Positions 50,580 to 59,449 of a stretch of 64,000 nucleotides of DNA are shown here, piece after piece. Source of the DNA: Haloterrigena alkaliphila (GTDB taxonomy: Archaea; Halobacteriota; Halobacteria; Halobacteriales; Natrialbaceae); the NCBI RefSeq assembly GCF_017352155.2, contig NZ_CP071462.1:992001-1056000 (forward strand). Direction: 5' to 3'. Made by a program: the position numbers and the translations under genes. The notes below the pieces were generated by a model, which saw only the letters and a list, made by a program, of their open reading frames with translations, had not been told where the DNA came from and did no database searches. Every line of letters starts with the position of its first letter. The stretch's first letter is position 1.

Positions 50580-50963
50580 ATGAAGGAGTACAAGATGCGT
50601 CGCGGTGAGTACCTCGAGGAGCGAATCCCCGATATGGAGGCCACTGTCCAGGATTACTTCGGCCCCATCACCGATACGGAGGAGTTCAAGGGGAGCGACC
50701 TCTTCGTGATCGGCGAACCCGACAACCCCGTCTTCGAGAAGGTCGTCGTCGGGACGGTCGAGTACTCCGGCAAGAAGGACAAACTCGCCGTCGAGTTCTA
50801 CGAACGCGACCCGACCGAACTCGGTCCGGACGAACTCGAGGCCGCCGGCGAGGCCGTCGACGCCAAGAACGACTTCCTGCTCGAGGCGACCGGCCGTGAC
50901 GCCAAGTCCCGTCGCGAGTCGATGAAACGCGCCGTCGAGGACGACCCCGACCACGACTTCTGA
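50580..50963 (+). CDS. DUF5611-family protein
   Basis: A 127-residue soluble protein, MKEYKMRRGEYLEERIPDME ATVQDYFGP, with VFEKVVVGTVEYSGKKDKLA VEFYERDP. This is a conserved haloarchaeal/archaeal DUF5611 protein of unknown function. It has no cysteine or membrane segment, and a highly charged C-terminus (KSRRESMKRAVEDDPDHDF). 172 bases of non-coding DNA precede it. Confidence 0.85.
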   Translation: MKEYKMRRGEYLEERIPDMEATVQDYFGPITDTEEFKGSDLFVIGEPDNPVFEKVVVGTVEYSGKKDKLAVEFYERDPTELGPDELEAAGEAVDAKNDFLLEATGRDAKSRRESMKRAVEDDPDHDF

Positions 50964-51120
50964 CGACCCCGTTTGTACTCGGTCAGGCTCCGCCAGCGCG
51001 GAGCGGAATCGCCGCGTCAGCACGTAGCGGAATCGCCGCGATTCGGTGACGGTACGCCGGACGCTACCGACGGCGTATCGATCGGTGTGCGGATCGACGG
51101 CACTGCCGGGACAGCGACGA

Positions 51121-51567
51121 CTAGTCGCGATCGGCGCGGCGTTCGTGGACCTCGACCAGCCGCGCGCCGGAACTCCGGGAGACGAGATCGATGATATCGC
51201 CGACTTCGACCTCGTTGAAGTCCAACCGGGCGACCGTCGTCAGTCGGCAGTCGTCGCTCCCGGGTTCGCAGACGCTGATCCGATACTCGACGCCCTCGAA
51301 GTGGGCCTCGAGTTTCTCGGCGAGCGAGTCGGAGATGACGAGGGGCTCGTCGGGATCGATCTCGAGGTCGTCGTGGAGTTCGAGGTAGAACGGGCCGTCG
51401 GCGGGATCGTACCGGCGAACTGCCACGTCTGCCGGTTCGTCGTCGCCACGCGGATAGAGCCGGATCGCCTTCTCCGCGACCTCGACGCGGTCGGCGATAC
51501 CGAGTCGGGCCGCACAGCCCGCGAGCAGGAGCGACGGCACGGTAGCGAGAAACCCACGTCGGTTCAC
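51121..51567 (-). CDS. Tat-exported lipoprotein, unknown function
   Basis: A 148-residue protein, MNRRGFLATVPSLLLAGCAA, with twin arginines and a lipobox. The mature domain (EVAEKAIRLYPRGDDEPADV, FYLELHDDLEIDPDEPLVIS, EYRISVCEPGSDDCRLTTVA) is beta-rich and contains two cysteines that could form a disulfide outside the cell. No family recognised. Confidence 0.72.
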   Translation of the reverse strand: MNRRGFLATVPSLLLAGCAARLGIADRVEVAEKAIRLYPRGDDEPADVAVRRYDPADGPFYLELHDDLEIDPDEPLVISDSLAEKLEAHFEGVEYRISVCEPGSDDCRLTTVARLDFNEVEVGDIIDLVSRSSGARLVEVHERRADRD

Positions 51568-51672
51568 TACTGGAGTCCTTCGATGACGGTAGTGGTGTAC
51601 TTTTCCCCAGCAAGAATCGACCGACGAATGAGTCCGAAACGGCTTTCACCGGGCCGCGAGAGTCCATGGACG

Positions 51673-51843
51673 ATGGAACTGACCGCGTTCCTCGCCGCGA
51701 CGCTGGTCGCCCACGTCTGCTTCGCGATATTCGTCACCGGCCACGCCGTGGTGACCGATCGGGACGCCGGGAACTGGCCGTACGTCACGCTCGCGCTGGG
51801 AATCGCGGGCGTCGCTGCGTACTTCTTCTACGACGAACCGTAG
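51673..51843 (+). CDS. Small two-helix membrane protein
   Basis: A 56-residue protein, MELTAFLAATLVAHVCFAIF, with a second helix NWPYVTLALGIAGVAAYFFY. Typical codon use and a clear stop. Such short haloarchaeal membrane proteins are widespread and of unknown role. Divergent from the Tat lipoprotein, 106 bases apart. Confidence 0.65.
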   Translation: MELTAFLAATLVAHVCFAIFVTGHAVVTDRDAGNWPYVTLALGIAGVAAYFFYDEP

Positions 51844-51899
51844 GTTCGGGTCACGGAACCGAACGGGAGGGAGCGACGAGGAAAACGCGTTGCATCCGC

Positions 51900-53489
51900 T
51901 CAGGCGAGGAAGACGTGTCTCGGCCGGTCGGCGAGGACGTCGCGGCCGAACTCGACGGCCTCCGAGAAGGCGTCGCTGCGGAAGAACTGCATCGCGTCCT
52001 CGCGGGCGTCCCAGCGGCTGGCGATGAACATGTCGTTCTCGTCCTCGCGGTTCACGAGGAGGTCGGTCTTTCGGTGACCGTCCATCCCCGCGAGGAGGTC
52101 GGCGGCGTCCTCGAAGGCGCCGACGAAGTCCCCGCGGTGCTCGGGCTTGACCGTGTAGAACATGCCCATCGTCCCCCAGGAGTCGCCCTCGTCATCGCCC
52201 GCCTGACGAACGATATCGGGCAGTTCGGCGAGGAAGCCGGCGGCCGTGTTCGCGGCGCGCTCGGTCTCCCAGAGGCTGACGATCGCCGTCTCCGCGTCGT
52301 CGTCGCGCTCGCGGGTTCCCCGCTCGCCATTCCGAGGCGGCTCCGCCGCCTCGCTCGCCTCGTAGACGGCCGTCTTCTCGTGCGTGTCGTAGTGGTCGAA
52401 GTTCCCCCGGAGGCCGTCGACCTCCTCGGACAGTTCGTCGGGGTCGGCAGCGGAGTAGAGCACGACCGCGTGGACGTCCTCGCCGTGGGGCTGGCCCGCG
52501 TAGACGCCCAGTTCCTCGAGTTCGCTGCGGACGTCTCCGTCGTCGCCGCTTTCATTACCGGAGTCGGCGCCGTGGTGGCCGTCGCCCGACCCGCCGTGGG
52601 CGTGTCCGCTCGAGTCACCGTGCGCGTGGTCGTCGGAGCCGTGGTGGTGACCGCCGTGCTCGCTGCCCGCGTGGGGGTGCCCGCCGTGGGCGTCCTCGCC
52701 CTCGTGCGGGACGGGGTCGCCGGCGAGGAACGCGCGGAGGTCCGCCGGCGGGAACCGGCGGGCCGAGAGGAACCGGCCGAACTCGGCGTAGCGCGAACTC
52801 GAGGGGTCGAAGCGCATCTCGTAGAGCAGGTCCTTCACGTCGGTCGGATCGTCGCCGAAGAGCGTGACGCCCCACTCGAAGTCGTCGAGGCCGATGCTGC
52901 CGGAGATGATCTGGGTAACTTTCCCGGCGTAGTCCCGGCCGATGTCGCCGTGGCTCGAGAGGTGTTCGGCGCGCTCATCGAAGGACAGGTCGTACCAGTT
53001 GTCCTCGGGGTCGCGGCGCTTGTTCATCGGGTAGAAACTGCAGAACTCGGCGTCCGGAATCGACGGGGTGAGTCGCGACTCGATGTAGCGGGCCATGCTG
53101 GCGTCTTCGACCTCCGAGTCGTCCTCGAAGAACTCCTGGGACATGTAGCCCGAGACCTCCGTGACGGAGAGGTAGGAGTCGGCCCGTTCGGTGAACTCGG
53201 CCAGCGCAGTTTGCTCGAACCGGCGCTCGAGCGCGTCGAGGTCGCCGAGCGTCGGCCGCAGGTGCAAGACGAGCAGGTCGGCCTTGTGGCCCAGCACCGA
53301 GAACGTCGCCGAGTCCCCCTCGTCGGCGTCGGTGACGGACTCGGCGCCGGTCAGGAAGTCGACGCCCTCCTCGATCGCCTGCGACCGACGACGCTCCGGC
53401 GCGTCGCGCCAGGCGTCCCAGTCGATCGACCGGAAATCGTGCAGGACGTACCAGCCCTCTTCGGTCTGTGGCGGCTGTCGTCGTTCCAT
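51900..53489 (-). CDS. pitA: PitA: chlorite-dismutase-like / monooxygenase fusion
   Basis: A 529-residue protein. The N-terminal half (about 10-235, EGWYVLHDFRSIDWDAWRDA, FSVLGHKADLLVLHLRPTLG, EFCSFYPMNKRRDPEDNWYD) is a heme-binding chlorite-dismutase/HemQ-like domain. A linker of about 50 residues is rich in histidine (GGHPHAGSEHGGHHHGSDDH). The C-terminal part (about 440-520) is an antibiotic-biosynthesis-monooxygenase domain (GTMGMFYTVKPEHRGDFVGA). This is the fusion named PitA in Haloferax volcanii. It may act in heme synthesis or oxidant defence. Divergent from a PadR regulator. Confidence 0.92.
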   Translation of the reverse strand: MERRQPPQTEEGWYVLHDFRSIDWDAWRDAPERRRSQAIEEGVDFLTGAESVTDADEGDSATFSVLGHKADLLVLHLRPTLGDLDALERRFEQTALAEFTERADSYLSVTEVSGYMSQEFFEDDSEVEDASMARYIESRLTPSIPDAEFCSFYPMNKRRDPEDNWYDLSFDERAEHLSSHGDIGRDYAGKVTQIISGSIGLDDFEWGVTLFGDDPTDVKDLLYEMRFDPSSSRYAEFGRFLSARRFPPADLRAFLAGDPVPHEGEDAHGGHPHAGSEHGGHHHGSDDHAHGDSSGHAHGGSGDGHHGADSGNESGDDGDVRSELEELGVYAGQPHGEDVHAVVLYSAADPDELSEEVDGLRGNFDHYDTHEKTAVYEASEAAEPPRNGERGTRERDDDAETAIVSLWETERAANTAAGFLAELPDIVRQAGDDEGDSWGTMGMFYTVKPEHRGDFVGAFEDAADLLAGMDGHRKTDLLVNREDENDMFIASRWDAREDAMQFFRSDAFSEAVEFGRDVLADRPRHVFLA

Positions 53490-53647
53490 ACTCGCGGGTT
53501 GGGGTGGAGACGCCAAGAAGGACCGGGTTTCGCGCCAGCACCGATCGCACCCCGGCCGCCGGTTCTCGCGACGACCCGCACGACGGCGCCGGCGGCGAAT
53601 TCCGGCGACCGAAACCATTTACGTACGCCCGGTCAAACGGCGTCCAC

Positions 53648-54211
53648 ATGCGGAAAAGTGGGCCGCCGAAAGGACTCATCGCCTATCTCGTCCTCGAGTT
53701 ACTCGAGGAGAAGCCCCGGTACGGCTACGAGATCCTGAAAGAGATCCGAGAGATCAGCGGCGGTCACTGGGAGCCCTCCTACGGCTCGGTCTACCCCATC
53801 CTCTACAAGTTCGAGGAGAAGGGGTGGACCGAACGGATCGAACGCGAGGACGAACCCGATCGGAAGTACTTCGAACTCACCGACGACGGTCACGCGGAAC
53901 TCGCGGACCGCCGGGAGAACTGTACCGAGAAGGCCCGGGACTTCGCCGACGTCATCCTCGGCTTCTTCCACGTCTACGCGGCGTTCTCGACGGACGAGCG
54001 GTTCGAGATTCCCGACCACGACGGCGAGTGGCGCTTCGACGAGACGTTCAGCGCGTGGATCGTCGAACAGATGGTCCGCCACCACGAACACTACTTCGAC
54101 AGCGAGTTCGAGCGCGTCGAGGCGACGCCGGACGAGTTCTACGAGCGCCACGGGGTCGACGCGGACCGAGAGGACGACGACGCGGAGGCGGCGGTCGACG
54201 GCGACTCCTGA
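53648..54211 (+). CDS. PadR-family transcription regulator
   Basis: A 187-residue protein. The PadR winged helix spans about residues 8-80 (GLIAYLVLELLEEKPRYGYE ILKEI, YGSVYPILYKFEEKGWTERI). The C-terminal helical domain (CTEKARDFADVILGFFHVYA AFST) mediates dimerisation. TTTACGT (53618-53624) 28 bases upstream supports the start. Shares a 158-base promoter region with pitA and may regulate it. Confidence 0.9.
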   Translation: MRKSGPPKGLIAYLVLELLEEKPRYGYEILKEIREISGGHWEPSYGSVYPILYKFEEKGWTERIEREDEPDRKYFELTDDGHAELADRRENCTEKARDFADVILGFFHVYAAFSTDERFEIPDHDGEWRFDETFSAWIVEQMVRHHEHYFDSEFERVEATPDEFYERHGVDADREDDDAEAAVDGDS

Positions 54212-54519
54212 TCGCCGGCGCTCGAGCGATGGTCCGCCCGTTCGGCGCTCGTCCAGCGGACCGACACGCCGCGGGCGACGTCGATCAGCGCCTTGACGGC
54301 GATGGCGTCGAGGAGCTGTTTGAACCCGACCACCAGCAGCGGCGCGTGCAGGAGGAGTCGCCGGTCGTTCCCGCCGACGGAAAGCGCGACGGCGGCAGCG
54401 AGAGTCTGTATCGCGAGGAACGCGGCGAAGAAGACGGCGAGTTCGGCGACCAGCCCGCCCGCGATTGCGAGCGCGATCGCCGCCAGGACGACGACGCCGG
54501 CCAGCGGGAGGAACGTCAT
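54139..54519 (-). pseudogene. C-terminal remnant of a family 2 glycosyltransferase
   Basis: The open frame MTFLPLAGVVVLAAIALAIA ... FKQLLDAIAVKALIDVARGV SVRWTSAERAD resembles the last two membrane helices and amphipathic tail of haloarchaeal GT2 membrane glycosyltransferases. The catalytic domain is missing: the frame upstream opens only to 54696, the stop of the site-2 protease gene, and has degenerate sequence. The end overlaps padR on the other strand. A gene fragment is likely; a functional small membrane protein cannot be excluded. Confidence 0.5.
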
Positions 54520-54693
54520 CGAGAGCGCGAACGGCGGGAGGACGAGCGGTTGGTGACCGCGACGGCCGAGGTCGCGGCCCCGGCGTCGGGGTCGTCGACC
54601 AGCGTGGGACGAGGATGGCAGCGACGCGGCCTCGACGCGGGTCGGTTCGCGGACGGTCCCGGCGATGCGGTCCCCCGCTTGCCGGGATCGGAG
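54520..54693. other. Degenerate stretch upstream of the glycosyltransferase remnant
   Basis: Between the remnant and the site-2 protease. It continues the same open frame (DRIAGTVREPTRVEAASLPS) but with Arg/Pro-rich, non-protein-like sequence. Probably decayed coding DNA. Confidence 0.4.
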
Positions 54694-56517
54694 CTAGCGG
54701 AGGAACGGCAGGAACAGCACGGCGAGGAAACTGACGAGCATCGTCAGCCCGATGGTCGTCGTCACCGAGCGGACGTGGCCGCGGGTGGTCTCGAAGGGGA
54801 GCCGCGAGACGATCGCTTCGGTACTCGTTCGGAGGATGTGACCCCCGTCGAGCGGGAACGCCGGAATGCAGTTGAAGAAGCCGAGTTGCACGTTGATCCA
54901 GCCGGTCCAGAACAGCAGGTTCGCGAGGAAGAAGACCGTGCTATCGCCCAGTGGAGCGAGCGCCCCACCGACCTCGTAGAAGTTCTCCACGCCGCCGGTG
55001 AAGCCGGCGAAGTTGAACGGCAGGAAGCCGGCGACGCCGCTCACCGGGAGCATGACCGCCACGCCGATCTTTCCGAGGAAGGAGTCGGTCAAGGCGGTGG
55101 ACGATCCTCCGTCGCCGCCGAGGACCGACAGGTACGTCCCGGCGGGATACAACTGCACGCCGATCGGGTCGAGTTCGAAGCCGGACGTGCCGGGGTTCTG
55201 AAAGACGCCGAGGAAGCCGCTGTCCTGATTCGGGTGCTCACCGAGGGTCACCGCGTACTCGACGCGTTCGCCGTTCATGACTCCCGCGACGGAAACCTCC
55301 GCGCCCGGTTCGCTCTCCGTGAGCAGCGCGTCGAGGTCGTCGTTGGAGTAGACGCGCTCGCCGTCGAAGCGCGTGACGACGAGCGTGTCGTCGGTCGGAC
55401 CGGTCGCTTCCTCGAGCGGACCGTCCTCGGCGACGTCGACGGCGGCGCCGATCGGCACCTCGCGCTCGAGTTCGTCGCCGTCGCGCTCGATCGTCAGCGA
55501 GACGGTGGCGTCGTCGCCGACGGCCTCGAAGAAGGCGGCTTCGGTGCCGACACGCTCGCCGTTCACCGCGACGATTTTGTCGCCGGCGGCCAGTCCGCCG
55601 GGTCCGTCCTCCATCGCCGTGGTGACGAGCAGCGTTCGCTCGACGGTGGCGGTTCGCTCGCCGTTGATCTCGACCTCGAGTTGCTCGCCGTTGGCGGTCC
55701 CGACGGCCTCCTCGAGGTCGTCGTTCGTTTCGACGGGCGTTCCGCCGACGGCGGTGATTCGATCGTTCGGTTCGATGCCGGCTGTCTCGGCGGGGGAGCC
55801 GGGTGCGACGCCGCCGACGGCGGCGCCGGATGCGACCCCGATCGAGCCGGCGATCGGGCCGAATAGCAGGGCGAAAGCGATGATCGTCACCGCGAAGTTG
55901 TTGGTGACGCCGGCCGCGAACATCCGCGTCTGGCCCCCTCGGGAGGCGTTCTTGCTCTCCTCCTGATCGGGTTCGACGAACGCGCCCATCGGGATGATCG
56001 CGAGCATCGCGACGCCCATCGACTCGATCTCGATGTCCTCGACGCGACAGAGCAGGCCGTGACCCCCCTCGTGGACGACCAGCCCGACCAGCAGCCCGAA
56101 GACGATTCCGGGCGTCGCGGACAGCGGCAGGAAGTCGTTGACGCCGGGGAAGGGGACGATATTGCGCGGTTGCTGGACGTCGCTTGGCGGCTGCGGCGAG
56201 AGGATCGCCGAGATCCCCGCGAAGAGGAACATGACGAACATCGCCACCATGACGACGATGGCGATGCCGACGCCGACGTTCGCCCACGCGCGCCAGAACC
56301 GCGTCGGTCCCGCGAGACGGTCGAGAAACGCCCGCCCGCGCTTGGTGTGAAAGGTCAGAATCGGCCCCTGCGTGCCGACGTACTCCGGGAGGAGATCCGC
56401 GCGCTGGAGCGCGACGATGGCGAACCAGTAGACGAGCAGGCCGACGGCGACCCACGTCAGCGTCTCCGAACCGGCGAGTTCGGGAACCGAAACGACAGCG
56501 AGGAAACCGTGATCCAT
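54694..56517 (-). CDS. Site-2 protease with PDZ domains
   Basis: A 607-residue intramembrane metalloprotease. The zinc motif HEGGH is at 149-153 in a membrane helix, and the second motif FPLDGGHILRTSTEAIVSRL lies near residue 550 (NCIPAFPLDGG). Between them are tandem PDZ domains (VAPGSPAETAGIEPNDRITA VGG; GDKIVAVNGERVGTEAAFFE). It would cleave membrane-bound regulators. It follows lysS in the same direction by 96 bases. A second site-2 protease lies at 61021. Confidence 0.93.
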   Translation of the reverse strand: MDHGFLAVVSVPELAGSETLTWVAVGLLVYWFAIVALQRADLLPEYVGTQGPILTFHTKRGRAFLDRLAGPTRFWRAWANVGVGIAIVVMVAMFVMFLFAGISAILSPQPPSDVQQPRNIVPFPGVNDFLPLSATPGIVFGLLVGLVVHEGGHGLLCRVEDIEIESMGVAMLAIIPMGAFVEPDQEESKNASRGGQTRMFAAGVTNNFAVTIIAFALLFGPIAGSIGVASGAAVGGVAPGSPAETAGIEPNDRITAVGGTPVETNDDLEEAVGTANGEQLEVEINGERTATVERTLLVTTAMEDGPGGLAAGDKIVAVNGERVGTEAAFFEAVGDDATVSLTIERDGDELEREVPIGAAVDVAEDGPLEEATGPTDDTLVVTRFDGERVYSNDDLDALLTESEPGAEVSVAGVMNGERVEYAVTLGEHPNQDSGFLGVFQNPGTSGFELDPIGVQLYPAGTYLSVLGGDGGSSTALTDSFLGKIGVAVMLPVSGVAGFLPFNFAGFTGGVENFYEVGGALAPLGDSTVFFLANLLFWTGWINVQLGFFNCIPAFPLDGGHILRTSTEAIVSRLPFETTRGHVRSVTTTIGLTMLVSFLAVLFLPFLR

Positions 56518-56613
56518 CGCTCGTATCTCCGGGAGGCGTTCTCAAAGGGCTTTTGACTGTGCCGTCGCCCGCGTATCGGGTCGCGCGGTCGCCTCGAGGC
56601 GGTCCGCGTCGCC

Positions 56614-58329
56614 TCAGCGTTCGCGGCGCAGGCGGGCGACGACGAACTCGCGGTCGACCTTCGCGAGGAACGGGCCGAGCTTCGGCCCCTGTTCCTCGTC
56701 GAAAAACAGGCGGTAGCCCGCGCCGAAGAAGTCGCCGACGTCGACGTCGTGGCGCTTGGCCGTCTCGTAGATCTCGCCCTGGAGTTCGTCGGGGTCGACG
56801 GGGACGGCCGACTCGACGAAGTCGGCGAGGTCATCGAGGGCCGCCTCGGTGGCCGCGTCGAACTCGTGATCCGGAATCTCCGTGCGCTTGAGTTCGTAGT
56901 CGAACTCGTTTCCGGTTCGGCGCGCCCAGTTGCGGGCCTGCTCGACGCGCTCGAGGGCCTGGTCGACCGCCCATTCGGGCGCGTCGTCGGAGATGTGACC
57001 CTCCTTGCGGGCGACTTCCTCGCGAAGGTCGGGATCGTCGAACATCCCGAGGACGGCGGCGAAGGTGTAGGGGAGACGGATGCGTTCTTCTCTCGGTTCC
57101 TCGACTACGAGTGGATACACCCGCTTCGCGAAGGCCGTCTCGTCCTCGCTGGCCTCGATCTCGTCGAAGTAGATCGCCTCGAGGCGGTCGAACTCGTCGA
57201 CCAGCTGATCGAGGCGCTCGATGCTGAAGTCCCGCGCCTTCGCGGGGTCCTTCGCGAAGAAGTACCGCAGCACTTCGGGCTCGAGCAGTTCGAGGACGTC
57301 CGAGACCAGAATCACGTTCCCTTCCGAAGAGGAGAACGGCTCGCCCTCGAGGGTGAACCACTCGTAGACCATCGGAACGGGTGGTTCGATCTCGAGAACG
57401 TTGCGGGCGACGTCCTGGCCGCTGGGCCAGGAGCCCTCGGCGTGGTCCTTGCCGAAGGGCTCGAAGTCGACGCCCAGCACCTGCCACTGGGCGGGCCACT
57501 CGAAGCGCCAGGGAAGTTTCCCCTCCCGCAGCGTGGCGGTGCCCTCGTGGCCGCAGCCGTCGATGGTCCGGTCGCCGGCGTCCATATCGGTACAGCGGTA
57601 GTCGACGGTACCGGCCTCGCCGGCGTCGAGGTCGACGCTCGTCACCGTCTCGGTGATCTTGCCACAGTCCTCGCAGATCGGATTGAAGGGAACGTAGTCG
57701 CCGTCCGCGTCGACCTTGTCCTGGTACTGCGAGAGGACCTCGCGTGCGCGCTCGCGGTGCTCGAGGACGAAGCGCGTGACGGCCTCGAACTCGCCGGATT
57801 CGTACATCTCCGTGTTCGAGACGAGGTCGATCGGCACGTCGACGGCGTCGGCGCTGTCCTGGATGATGGTCGAGAAGTGGTCGCCGTAGGAGTCACAGCA
57901 GCCGAACGGATCCGGGATGTCGGTGTAGGGAGCGCCGAGGTTGCGCCCGAGCGCACCCGCGTCGACCTCGCCGAGATCGACGAGGGTGCCCTCGAGGTCA
58001 CAGAGGGTGCGGGGCAGCTTGCGCAGCGGGTCCCGGTCGTCGGCGGTGAAGACCTGGCGGACCTCGTGACCGCGCTCGCGCAGGACTTCCGCGACGTAGT
58101 AGCCGCGCATGATCTCGTTGACGTTCCCGAGGTGGGGAACGCCGGAAGGCGAGATGCCGCCCTTGACGACGATCGGTTCGTCAGGCTCTCGCGCTTCGAC
58201 GCGGTCCGCGACCGTATCGGCCCAGAAGGCGTGTCGTGCGTCGTCGCCATCCTCGTGCTGGAGGGTATAGGGACTCTCCGCGTCCGCGCCGGCATCGGGC
58301 TCCGTCGCGTCATCGTGTTCGGTGCTCAT
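56614..58329 (-). CDS. lysS: Lysyl-tRNA synthetase, class I
   Basis: A 571-residue class I synthetase. The HIGH-like motif is PSGVPHLGNVNEIMRGYYVA, and the KMSKS-like motif is in EPFSSSEGNVILVSDVLELL, a variant form. A zinc region with paired cysteines is CEDCGKITETVTSVD then CTDMDAGDRTIDGCG. Class I LysRS is normal in archaea. Its ATG overlaps the pyrH stop by 4 bases. The C-terminal domain is helical and complete. Confidence 0.95.
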   Translation of the reverse strand: MSTEHDDATEPDAGADAESPYTLQHEDGDDARHAFWADTVADRVEAREPDEPIVVKGGISPSGVPHLGNVNEIMRGYYVAEVLRERGHEVRQVFTADDRDPLRKLPRTLCDLEGTLVDLGEVDAGALGRNLGAPYTDIPDPFGCCDSYGDHFSTIIQDSADAVDVPIDLVSNTEMYESGEFEAVTRFVLEHRERAREVLSQYQDKVDADGDYVPFNPICEDCGKITETVTSVDLDAGEAGTVDYRCTDMDAGDRTIDGCGHEGTATLREGKLPWRFEWPAQWQVLGVDFEPFGKDHAEGSWPSGQDVARNVLEIEPPVPMVYEWFTLEGEPFSSSEGNVILVSDVLELLEPEVLRYFFAKDPAKARDFSIERLDQLVDEFDRLEAIYFDEIEASEDETAFAKRVYPLVVEEPREERIRLPYTFAAVLGMFDDPDLREEVARKEGHISDDAPEWAVDQALERVEQARNWARRTGNEFDYELKRTEIPDHEFDAATEAALDDLADFVESAVPVDPDELQGEIYETAKRHDVDVGDFFGAGYRLFFDEEQGPKLGPFLAKVDREFVVARLRRER

Positions 58330-59051
58330 CGTTCGTCGCTGGCCCAGTAGGTCGGTTCCTCGCCGGCGCCCTCGGGGATGATGTCGGTCCCGTCGTGGTC
58401 GCCGTACCGGACGGCGCGGGCGATCCGGTCGGGATCGGTGCCGTCTAAGACGATCGTGCGCATTCCCGAGCGCTCGATGATCTTCGCCGCCAGCAGGTCG
58501 ACGGGCGCCGAGGCGCCGGCGTTCATCTCGAGGCCGGCGATCACGTCGACCAGTTCCGTCGCGGAGAGGGAGTCGTACTTGGTCGCCTCGGGGTTCTCGT
58601 TCGGATCGTCGCTGTAGACGCCGGGGACGCTCGTCGCGTAGACGAGGAGGTCGGCGTCGATGTACTCCGCGAGCGCGGCGCCGACGGCGTCGGTCGTCTG
58701 GGCCGGCGCGACGCCGCCCATGACGCAGACGTCGTCCCGACGGAGCGCCTCGCTGGCCTCCTCGTAATCGAGGGCCGGCGCGGTGACGGACTCCTCGCCG
58801 AGCGCGGCGATCAGCAGGCGCGCGTTGAGTCGGGTGACGTCGATACCCAGTTGATCGAGTTCGATCTCGTTGGCCCCCAGATCGCGAGCGGCCGAGATGT
58901 ACTCCCGGGCGACGCCGCCGCCCCCGACGACGGCGCCGACGCGACAGCCGTCCGCGACGAGGTCTTCGACGACGGCCGCGTGTTCGGCTACCCGATCCGC
59001 GCCCGGTTCGGGCACGAGCACGCTCCCGCCGATAGAGACGACCACTTTCAT
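58326..59051 (-). CDS. pyrH: UMP kinase
   Basis: A 241-residue amino-acid-kinase-fold enzyme. Motifs are MKVVVSIGGSVLVPEPGADR, VVGGGGVAREYISAARDLGA, VMGGVAPAQTTDAVGAALAE, LVYATSVPGVYSDDPNENPE and AAKIIERSGMRTIVLDG. It phosphorylates UMP in pyrimidine synthesis. Start at 59051 is set by the conserved first strand; upstream in-frame ATG at 59126 would add non-conserved residues. Overlaps lysS by 4 bases. Confidence 0.95.
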   Translation of the reverse strand: MKVVVSIGGSVLVPEPGADRVAEHAAVVEDLVADGCRVGAVVGGGGVAREYISAARDLGANEIELDQLGIDVTRLNARLLIAALGEESVTAPALDYEEASEALRRDDVCVMGGVAPAQTTDAVGAALAEYIDADLLVYATSVPGVYSDDPNENPEATKYDSLSATELVDVIAGLEMNAGASAPVDLLAAKIIERSGMRTIVLDGTDPDRIARAVRYGDHDGTDIIPEGAGEEPTYWASDER

Positions 59052-59292
59052 ACTACCCCGGTGTAACCGGGTTGCTATCTTAAGGGTTGCCAACTCCGGA
59101 CCGGCGCGCGTGTCCCCCTCCAACACGCGGGGCGGTCTCGAGGCCGTCGGAATCGAAGCGACACCGTGCGCGACGGCTCCTCGAGCACGGTGGTGGTCAC
59201 TGAGCGCAACAGCTACCGTCGAGAGAACTGGTTGTCACTGCGCGCGAGGGCGGCCCGACGACTCGAGCGACACCACGAGCGCCGCCCGATTC

Positions 59293-59351
59293 CGGCTCCG
59301 TGCATAGCTGACCGGGTGCGGCTCCGTGCATAGCTGACTGGCCGCGGCTCC
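59293..59351 (+). repeat. 26-bp direct repeat
   Basis: CGGCTCCGTGCATAGCTGAC followed by six variable bases occurs at 59293-59318 and 59319-59344. A third copy begins with CGGCTCC at 59345-59351. Purpose unknown. Confidence 0.7.
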
Positions 59352-59370
59352 CGGGCGGGACTGAAAGGGG

Positions 59371-59402
59371 CGACTCGCTGCGCGCGAGCGCGCAGCGAGT
59401 CG
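59371..59402. promoter_or_regulatory. Perfect 15-bp-arm hairpin upstream of moaE
   Basis: CGACTCGCTGCGCGC - GA - GCGCGCAGCGAGTCG, arms perfect over 15 bp with a 2-base loop, flanked by AAAGGGG and GGGGCTTT. It is 47 bases upstream of moaE and far from any gene end in a divergent gap, so it is not a terminator of a neighbour. Could be a leader structure, operator or part of a small repeat. Confidence 0.7.
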
Positions 59403-59449
59403 GGGCTTTCGTCGACAGCTACAAAGTCCGACGCCCCCATGAGTCGTGC

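Larger units (their letters stand above)
59052..59449. other. Divergent intergenic region with repeats and a long hairpin
   Basis: 398 bases between pyrH and moaE. Holds two 26-bp direct repeats and part of a third (59293-59351) and a 32-base perfect hairpin (59371-59402). The left 60 bases are probably the pyrH promoter. No gene recognised. Confidence 0.6.

Noticed and set aside
59371-59402. Hairpin considered as a transcription terminator
   Set aside because: Both neighbouring genes are transcribed away from it, so there is no upstream transcript to end there.
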